Shown in pieces: positions 1 through 4,686 of a stretch of DNA of 5,593 nt. Where the stretch lies: NCBI GenBank assembly GCA_937967705.1, contig CALCJG010000181.1, positions 1 to 5,593 on the forward strand, in the 5' to 3' direction. A program made the position numbers and the translations under genes. Position 1 is the stretch's first letter. Each line of letters begins with the position of its first letter. A model generated the notes under the pieces. That model did not search any database and was not told the origin of the DNA. It saw only the letters and a list, made by a program, of their open reading frames with translations. The stretch is from an uncultured Spirochaetia bacterium (GTDB lineage: Bacteria > Spirochaetota > UBA4802 > JAGODF01).

Positions 1-771
1 GCCGCTGCCATCACTATTCATTATTTTAATTGCATTCGTTGTTGCACTGTTATCGGCAAAGTAGATATGCTCTCCATCCGCGGTCCATGCAGGCCTGGTA
101 CTGAGAGATGTTCCTGTTCTTAAATAGATGTCTGAAGGGATGTTGTCCGGGGACATTATCCTGATATAATAGGGCGCCGCGGTTTTAATAGTAAGGATCC
201 TGTCATCGGTTGGTGAAAATGAAGGGTAAAAGCAGTTAACAGTCGCTGTTGGGATCGTGACCAGAGTATAAGGCGTGACAAGGCTCTTCCTTGCTAAATA
301 CGATGGGCCAGAATTCCACCAATAAAAAACGAGTATTGTTTCATCCCGGTTGCATGATGGTGAGTATAGCATATTTGAGCCACTCACCATTGTTTCAAGA
401 TACTCTGTGCTGCCGTTCGATGGATTATATCTTGCAACAATATTGCTGCTTGGACCCGTTATAAAATATATCCTGCCCGAAGGGCCGTATGTGGCGTATT
501 GCCCATCCATAAGATAGGCAAAATTTTCTCCGTCATAGCGCATTGTGTATATTTTATTTGTGTCTGTAGATAGAACGATATATTCCGCGCATGGTGACGA
601 ACTAACTGAATAGTATGTGTTTGAATCATTTGTCAGGCGTTTTATATCCGAACCATCGGTATTCATGGAATACAACTGGCCTGCGAGTATAAAATAGACC
701 TGAGTGTCAAATTCTTCCCTTGAGCATGATAAAAAAAACACCAGTAAGAATAAGAATAATATCTTTTTCAC
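1..771 (-). CDS. Beta-propeller (TolB/PD40-like) lipoprotein, N-terminal 257 residues, 3' end off window
   Basis: The frame is open from a GTG at 771-769 to the left edge without a stop, so the C-terminus is missing. GTG is chosen because GAGGT lies 5 nt upstream and the protein then begins with a lipoprotein signal: two lysines, a hydrophobic run of about 12 residues, and Cys16 in the context FFLSC. Phe at -3 departs from the strict lipobox but fits the relaxed spirochaetal form. The mature part shows recurring propeller blades: MNTDGSDIKRLTND (about residues 36-49), YTMRYDGENFAYL (58-70), YPSFSPTDDRILTIK (about 182-196) and RPAWTADGEHIYFAD (about 226-240). The motif of aromatic, S/W/P, D/G, then a strand, and the NSDGSG turns, are typical of PD40/TolB-like repeats. 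Such proteins are usually envelope-anchored binding scaffolds; no ligand or enzymatic function can be assigned. It is divergent from the phosphatase receptor gene, with 560 bp between them. Confidence 0.8.
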   Translation of the reverse strand, partial: MKKILFLFLLVFFLSCSREEFDTQVYFILAGQLYSMNTDGSDIKRLTNDSNTYYSVSSSPCAEYIVLSTDTNKIYTMRYDGENFAYLMDGQYATYGPSGRIYFITGPSSNIVARYNPSNGSTEYLETMVSGSNMLYSPSCNRDETILVFYWWNSGPSYLARKSLVTPYTLVTIPTATVNCFYPSFSPTDDRILTIKTAAPYYIRIMSPDNIPSDIYLRTGTSLSTRPAWTADGEHIYFADNSATTNAIKIMNSDGSG

Positions 772-776
772 GGATT

Positions 777-781
777 ACCTC
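777..781 (-). promoter_or_regulatory. Ribosome binding site that decides the GTG start of the propeller lipoprotein
   Basis: On the minus strand GAGGT is followed by 5 nt and then GTG. No ATG in the same frame lies nearby that would preserve the signal peptide. This site overlaps the left end of the 129-bp repeat copy (780), so the repeat abuts the translation start. Confidence 0.6.
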
Positions 782-908
782 AATACCTAGGAAGTTACCA
801 TACCTTCCCCGCAAAAATTCCCTCGACAGAATGCCTTTGTGGAAAATACACTACTCGGGAAGTTAACCCTCTCAGGCGAATAACCCCTCTTCAGGAGGCC
901 TTAAAATT
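780..908. repeat. Direct repeat copy 1 (~129 bp)
   Basis: This stretch aligns with 1178-1306 at an offset of 398 bp, at roughly 85-88% identity by eye and with about two single-base indels near the right end. Conserved blocks include CCTTCCCCGCAAAAATT, TCGACAGAATGCC, ACTACTCGGGAAGTTAAC and CCTCTTCAGG. The ends are sharp: similarity begins at TCAATA, inside the ribosome binding site of the propeller lipoprotein, and ends at TTAAAATT. No convincing coding frame is conserved between the copies because of the indels. It may be a dispersed intergenic repeat or the remains of a tandem duplication. Confidence 0.8.
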
Positions 909-1123
909 GCCGCCGGTAAAAAATGAGTCCAATCCCCGGCCCCGGCAAAAAGCACTCCCTCCCATTTTCAAAGAGGCAACAGACAAACAGAAACATTTCA
1001 ACAATTTTTACTGCTGATATGCTAAAAAAATGACGATCACAGTCCTCTTCCCCGTTGTGGAAATATCCCCGGCAAAGCCAGAAATCCCTTCTCAGGGTGA
1101 GCCAGGCCTTTTCAGCCCGGCTG

Positions 1124-1175
1124 CCGAGGGATACCGTGGTAAGCATGGCCGTCCCGCAGTCGAGGCATCCCTCGG
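1124..1175. repeat. Inverted repeat, 9-bp perfect arms
   Basis: CCGAGGGAT at 1124-1132 is the exact reverse complement of ATCCCTCGG at 1167-1175, leaving a 34-nt loop. The loop holds a smaller palindrome, TACCGTGGTA (1132-1141), and the right arm overlaps an alternative hairpin CGAGG-CATC-CCTCG (1161-1173). The two structures are mutually exclusive. No T-run follows on either strand, so this does not look like an intrinsic terminator. Confidence 0.55.
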
Positions 1176-1177
1176 GA

Positions 1178-1306
1178 TCAATATCTTGGAAGTTGCCATC
1201 CCTTCCCCGCAAAAATTTACTCGACAGAATGCCTATATGAGAAGTACACTACTCGGGAAGTTAACCTCTCTCAGGCAAAAAAACCCTCTTCAGGGGCATT
1301 AAAATT
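1178..1306. repeat. Direct repeat copy 2 (~129 bp)
   Basis: This is the second copy of the repeat at 780-908, in the same orientation. Its right end is 25 bp before the receptor/phosphatase start codon, whereas copy 1 has its left end at the propeller lipoprotein start. The two divergent genes therefore meet opposite ends of the same repeat. The 269 bp between the copies is not duplicated within the window. Confidence 0.8.
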
Positions 1307-1331
1307 TATTGAGTTCGCACAAATTGGTACG

Positions 1332-3311
1332 ATGATGATAAAAAACCTTATCAGCATAACTCTTGTTTGTATTGCCATGGAGCTGTCTGCTCCGGCCCGA
1401 GTTTTAGCCGGAACTCCCTTGGTTGTAACTGATAGTGATGAACGAAGAACCCTCGGCCGTTACACCGACTACATGAAGGATGACAGCGGTGCCCTTACTA
1501 TCGACGATGTGTCTTCTCCCGGCATGGCTTCCCGGTTCAAACCGGTGAACGGCGACTCTTTCAATCATGGTACGGTAAACGGCAGGTATTGGTTCAGGAC
1601 ATCCCTATTGTACAGCAGGGATTTACCCGGTAAAACAATTGAATGGATTCTTGAGGTCGCCTATCCCTCTCTTGAAAGAGTAGAGCTGTACACCCCCGGG
1701 ACGGACCGCTGGGAAGTGAGCATGGCCGGGGAGGCCATCCCGTATACGGAACGGGAAATCAAGTATCGCAACCCCTCCTTCCTCCTGCCTCTCAGGCCCG
1801 GAATCCCCCTTACGGTCTACTGTGCCGTCAGCGTGGAGAAGACGATGCTGTTCCCTCCGGTTCTCTGGCAAAGGGAGGCCTTTCTCCGCAGCGCATATAA
1901 CGGACAACTCATCCAGGGAACCTATTTCGGCATCATCCTTGTCATGATACTATATAATCTCTTCATATTCTATTCCCTGCGCGATCGAAGCTACCTCTAT
2001 TATGTGCTCTACACGGCCAGTTTCGGACTCTTTCAGATCTCCTTTAACGGACTCTCATTCGAATATCTCTGGCCCGGGAGTCCTCACTGGAACCATATCG
2101 CAAACGTTGTCTTTGTCCTGCTTTCATTTACTCTCGCCATGCAGTTTTCGCGCAATTATCTTATCGTCGACAAATACTGGCCCGCTCTCGGCAGAGTGAT
2201 GAAAGGCTTCATGGCCGTAGGCGCCCTGTGCGTTATTCTCGCTTTCTTTGTTAACCAGACGGTCATGACCCATGTGAGCAATATCCTTCCTGCAAGCGGC
2301 ATCATTTTGTTCATGACGGCGGGGATATCAGCCATCAGGCGAGGATATCGCCCCGCCTATTATTTCATGGGGGGCTGGGGATTTTTTATCATTGGGCTTG
2401 TACTGTTTCTGTTGAAGAATCTCAGCGTACTTCCAGCCAATAACTTTACGCTCTACGGTGTGCAGGCGGGCTCGGCCGCGGAGATCATTCTTTTTTCCCT
2501 TGGACTTGCCGACAGGATAAACAGAATGCGCATCGACCAGGAAGAATCCCGCCAGCAGCTCCTCACCATTAAGCAGGAGATGGAACTTGGACGGAAGATA
2601 CAGGAATCACTGCTCCCTAAATCCATTCCTCAGACAGGCAGGGTATCCATTGTGGTCAGCTACAATCCGGCGCGGGTTATCGGCGGTGATTACTATGATT
2701 TCATTTCCGGCGAACCCGGTGAGTACGGCATCCTGATTGCCGACGCCTCGGGACACGGCATACCGGCGGCAATGATATCCTCGGTCATCAAGATCTCATT
2801 CCAGGAACAGATACGGGAATTGAGGGATCCGCGGAAGGTACTGACTGGTATGAATGAAATGCTTATTGGCAAGATAGGCAGCCAGTTCGTTACTGCGGGA
2901 TACCTCTATCTTGATCTGACTACAATGACCGCACGATATGCCAATGCCGGTCACCAGCCATTATGTGTCATCGACCATGAAACCGGGATAGTTCAACAGT
3001 ATTCGCCGAAAGGGGTTATTCTCGGCTGGCGGCCATTTGAGGGTTTCGGTGTCTGTGATATCAATCTTGCTCCCAATAACCGGCTTGTTTTCTCCACTGA
3101 CGGTTATATCGAATGCAGAAATACCGCCGGCGAGTTATTCGGGGATCATCGTTTTATTGAAACGCTTATAAATTACCGTCATGGCCCGCAGAGCCAATTC
3201 ATAAAGGCACTGGATGACCGGGTAATGGAGTGGAAGGGGAGCTTCAGGGATTTTGAGGATGACCGTAGTTTGATCATTCTGGATGTGGGGAATATCTCTT
3301 CACCCGGCTGA
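1332..3311 (+). CDS. 7TMR-DISM membrane receptor with C-terminal SpoIIE/RsbU-type PP2C phosphatase
   Basis: This 659-residue protein appears complete. It starts with a signal peptide (about 1-26, ending VLAG) and an extracellular beta-sandwich of the 7TMR-DISMED2 type (about 30-180, with YWFRTSL near 86 and EWILEVAYPSLERVELY at 104-120). Seven hydrophobic segments follow (about 195-215, 221-241, 256-275, 292-308, 318-336, 342-362, 376-395). A short helical linker ends in ELGRKIQESLLPK (418-430), the usual entry to RsbU/SpoIIE domains. The phosphatase domain (about 435-652) has the PP2C metal motifs GGDYYDF (451-457), DASGHG (471-476), STDG (588-591) and FEDDRS (641-646), so it should be active. 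Known relatives dephosphorylate anti-sigma-factor antagonists (STAS proteins) in partner-switching pathways; the ligand sensed outside is unknown. The ATG at 1332 (or the adjacent one at 1335) has no clear Shine-Dalgarno. No terminator is visible after the stop. Confidence 0.93.
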   Translation: MMIKNLISITLVCIAMELSAPARVLAGTPLVVTDSDERRTLGRYTDYMKDDSGALTIDDVSSPGMASRFKPVNGDSFNHGTVNGRYWFRTSLLYSRDLPGKTIEWILEVAYPSLERVELYTPGTDRWEVSMAGEAIPYTEREIKYRNPSFLLPLRPGIPLTVYCAVSVEKTMLFPPVLWQREAFLRSAYNGQLIQGTYFGIILVMILYNLFIFYSLRDRSYLYYVLYTASFGLFQISFNGLSFEYLWPGSPHWNHIANVVFVLLSFTLAMQFSRNYLIVDKYWPALGRVMKGFMAVGALCVILAFFVNQTVMTHVSNILPASGIILFMTAGISAIRRGYRPAYYFMGGWGFFIIGLVLFLLKNLSVLPANNFTLYGVQAGSAAEIILFSLGLADRINRMRIDQEESRQQLLTIKQEMELGRKIQESLLPKSIPQTGRVSIVVSYNPARVIGGDYYDFISGEPGEYGILIADASGHGIPAAMISSVIKISFQEQIRELRDPRKVLTGMNEMLIGKIGSQFVTAGYLYLDLTTMTARYANAGHQPLCVIDHETGIVQQYSPKGVILGWRPFEGFGVCDINLAPNNRLVFSTDGYIECRNTAGELFGDHRFIETLINYRHGPQSQFIKALDDRVMEWKGSFRDFEDDRSLIILDVGNISSPG

Positions 3312-3640
3312 TTTTCCGTGAAGTACTCCGTATGCTCGTGAAAACCTCCCGTCTTGTTGGAAACAAAGTTACTGCTGCCTAAATGATCCCCGTGATAGTA
3401 GTAGGTTCCCTTGTCCTCCTCTATACCCTTCTTCTTGTAAACCAGTTTGCTCGCAAGCCGGGTGTTTCCCGCAAATACGTGCTTGCTGATGATCTCCCCG
3501 CCCCGCACGGTATAGTTCTGGTTGGCGTAAACAACCTCCCCCGTGTTCCCCTTCTTGACTATCCGTATTCCCTTGTCGTCGTAACGGTACTCTACCTTGT
3601 TCCAGTTGTCAAAACATCTTGCCGTTACGGAAACCTGCAC
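3179..3640 (-). pseudogene. Orphan Rhs/YD-repeat core fragment, truncated at both ends
   Basis: The frame can start at GTG 3640 and stays open to 3179, but only about 3320-3630 is Rhs-like. Recognisable pieces are NWNKVEYRYDDKGIRIVKKG (YD repeat), VVYANQNYTV, ASKLVYKKKG, then YYYHGDHLGSSNFVSNKTGG and HEHTEYF, the region that directly precedes the final core motif in Rhs proteins. After HEHTEYF the frame leaves Rhs sequence at 3319 and reads antisense through the end of the phosphatase gene, so the last 47 or so codons are accidental. An in-frame TAA about 50 codons upstream of the YD repeat, with GC-rich hairpin sequence before it, shows the N-terminal side is also cut. It lacks the tip and the DPxxxRWxSxDP core end. 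The last 55 bases match the intact Rhs gene at 5539-5593 exactly. I interpret it as a displaced core remnant, not a functional gene. Confidence 0.75.
3320..3374 (-). repeat. Direct repeat of Rhs core, orphan copy
   Basis: These 55 bases are identical to 5539-5593 in the same orientation (offset 2219). The match stops abruptly on the left, where the orphan runs into the end of the phosphatase gene and the other copy continues as YFPYGETW. On the right it is limited only by the window edge, so the true repeat may be longer. Confidence 0.95.
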
Positions 3641-3686
3641 CGGGAGGCTTTCACCGGAGCATCCTGCTCCGGACAGCCGCCTCCCG
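3641..3686. repeat. Compound hairpin, two stacked stems
   Basis: The outer stem CGGGAGGC (3641-3648) pairs with GCCTCCCG (3679-3686), and the inner stem CCGGAGC (3654-3660) pairs with GCTCCGG (3666-3672). Together they give 15 perfect base pairs with a 5-nt terminal loop and an internal loop of 5 and 6 nt. There is no T-run on either side, which argues against an intrinsic terminator. Confidence 0.75.
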
Positions 3687-3802
3687 CCCTCGGCCTCCTT
3701 CCTCGGGTCTTTTTAATTGAGGTGAGAGAACGTCTGCTCTTCCAAGGGGCGCCCTGTTCCGCTTCACCCGCTCCGCCTGTTTTTGTTTTCAAAGAACCTG
3801 TT

Positions 3803-3819
3803 CATCCGCGCTGCGGATG
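3803..3819. repeat. Perfect hairpin, 7-bp stem and 3-nt loop
   Basis: CATCCGC (3803-3809) pairs with GCGGATG (3813-3819) across GCT. It lies inside the GC-rich spacer, 25 bp from the next hairpin. Confidence 0.65.
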
Positions 3820-3844
3820 CCATCCTGGCGTCCTCGCGCGTTTC

Positions 3845-3864
3845 GTGCGGCTTCCCTGCCGCAC
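3845..3864. repeat. Perfect hairpin, 7-bp stem and 6-nt loop
   Basis: GTGCGGC (3845-3851) pairs with GCCGCAC (3858-3864) across TTCCCT. Read on the minus strand it is the first strong stem after the lipoprotein stop, about 100 nt downstream. No U-tract follows, so it may stabilise the 3' end of the mRNA but is not a classical terminator. Confidence 0.65.
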
Positions 3865-3964
3865 TCTCCTGTTAATACCTCAACCTATCCCTCTTCGCCC
3901 GGCGGGCTCTGAAGCGGACAGGGCGAGGGGGACACTACCTTTGCTTTGGCTGTTTCTCAAATAA

Positions 3965-4684
3965 TTATTGATTTTTCTTTTTATTAACTTCTTCAATGAG
4001 CTTATTGTAGACATCTCTTCCATAATCATCATATTTCTTCTTTTCATTCTCAAGAAATTTCATATATTTTTCTTTTCTTTGGGGTGTAATGCGTTCTAAA
4101 TAAATAACAAAGTATTCTTTTTCTTTTTGAAGCCCTTTACTATTGTATATTATATCGTATTTAGCTCGCATCGTTCCACCATACATTTCTGGGTTTAAGT
4201 ACCATGTTGACGATGTAAAAATACATTTCCCAATATTATTATTTAAAGGATTGAAGAACGTATGATAATCAATTAAATACCTACCTGCCTTCCAGAATTT
4301 TATTGCTTTAATTATATCTGGAACATTGCTATCTTTTAACTTTATATCAACATTAATAAATATCATTTCTTCCAAATATAAATCCTTTTTGCTCATATTG
4401 ATTCTAACATTATCTACAGTTATAATTCCATTTTTATCAGTATAGAATATCTTTATTTCTTTAATTATATCTTTGTATTTCAACTCAGGATTTCGAAATA
4501 CAATAAATATCCGATCATTAACATTTATTGTTTTTAACATATAGTATACCACAACACCTTTCATCGGTTTTTTCGTTTTTGAATCAAGGACCTTGATTGA
4601 TAGTGGCCTAATTCCAACATTTTTCATACTTGAGCATGAGGTAACAACAATAACACAGAAAAAGATGCTCATAATTTTTATCAT
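3965..4684 (-). CDS. Lipoprotein, candidate immunity protein for the Rhs C-terminal toxin
   Basis: This 239-residue protein matches no family I recognise with certainty. It opens with a lipoprotein signal peptide whose lipobox is VTSC, placing the lipidated cysteine at residue 17, so it should be anchored in the cell envelope. Residues about 25-95 look like a small beta-sandwich of the carboxypeptidase-regulatory or CnaB type: IRPLSIKVLDSKTKKPMKGV, then a strand-rich stretch ending in YTDKNGIITVDNVRI. The rest is mixed, ending in a lysine-rich helical tail (about 207-239). Its ATG overlaps the stop of the Rhs gene by one base (TAATG), with AAGGA 9 nt upstream, which implies translational coupling. 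Position, small size, very AT-rich composition and coupling are what is expected of an immunity gene, and periplasmic lipoprotein immunity proteins are known for lipase-type effectors. The function is inferred. It could instead be an accessory protein. Confidence 0.75.
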   Translation of the reverse strand: MIKIMSIFFCVIVVTSCSSMKNVGIRPLSIKVLDSKTKKPMKGVVVYYMLKTINVNDRIFIVFRNPELKYKDIIKEIKIFYTDKNGIITVDNVRINMSKKDLYLEEMIFINVDIKLKDSNVPDIIKAIKFWKAGRYLIDYHTFFNPLNNNIGKCIFTSSTWYLNPEMYGGTMRAKYDIIYNSKGLQKEKEYFVIYLERITPQRKEKYMKFLENEKKKYDDYGRDVYNKLIEEVNKKKNQ

Positions 4685-4686
4685 TA
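4682..4686 (-). promoter_or_regulatory. TAATG stop/start overlap coupling toxin tip and lipoprotein
   Basis: The TAA of the Rhs gene (4686-4684) and the ATG of the lipoprotein (4684-4682) share one base. AAGGA lies inside the end of the Rhs coding sequence, 9 nt before the ATG. Ribosomes can reinitiate here, giving linked production of the two proteins. Confidence 0.7.

Larger units (their letters stand above)
772..1331. other. Gene-free divergent intergenic region with repeats and inverted repeats
   Basis: This 560-bp stretch separates two divergent genes. It contains the two 129-bp direct repeats (780-908 and 1178-1306), an inverted repeat (1124-1175) and a small palindrome CAGCCCGGCTG at 1113-1123. 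Open frames exist on both strands (for example about 104 codons on the minus strand ending at 901, from a TTG), but none has a ribosome binding site or a recognisable domain, so I do not call a gene. Promoters for both flanking genes must lie here; a weak TAAAAT at 1300-1305 sits 26 nt before the receptor start but has no clear -35 partner. Confidence 0.6.
3641..3960. other. GC-rich, hairpin-dense gene-free spacer
   Basis: This 320-bp stretch is about 55-60% GC, against roughly 25-35% in the adjoining lipoprotein gene, and the change occurs at that gene's stop codon. It holds at least three perfect stems of 7-8 bp (listed separately) and a small GCCC-GGC-GGGC hairpin at 3897-3907. Minus-strand frames are interrupted by stops (for example at 3872-3874 and 3764-3766), and no YD repeat is detectable, so it is not simply more Rhs core. 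A long plus-strand frame covers it but is low-complexity and antisense to the Rhs fragment. It could be a dispersed structured repeat, a noncoding RNA, or decayed sequence. Confidence 0.5.

Noticed and set aside
1274..1296. Minus-strand CCCT-GAAG-AGGG hairpin followed by seven T as an intrinsic terminator
   Set aside because: The stem is only 4 bp, no gene ends there on that strand, and the T-run is not conserved in the other repeat copy.
1251..1300. Glycine-riboswitch-like stretch CTCTCAGGCAAAA
   Set aside because: The 3' consensus piece is present, but the required upstream GGAGAG and GCCGAAGGNGCAA elements are absent, and neither flanking gene concerns glycine metabolism. The other repeat copy does not keep the motif intact.
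901..1302. Overlapping small frames on both strands of the intergenic region (about 104 codons minus, 90 codons plus)
   Set aside because: The minus frame needs a TTG start without a Shine-Dalgarno; it has one CLDCG pair of cysteines but no domain. The frames overlap each other and cover a repeat whose two copies differ by indels, so coding is not supported. A dispersed element with a degraded frame remains possible.
1623..2199. Additional open frames on either strand inside the receptor gene
   Set aside because: They are shadows of the well-supported receptor/phosphatase reading frame and have no features of their own.
3383..3964. Long plus-strand open frame of 193 codons
   Set aside because: It is antisense to the recognisable Rhs fragment and the hairpin spacer, rich in Pro, Leu, Val and Arg, with no domain and no ribosome binding site; the minus-strand Rhs match explains the first half.
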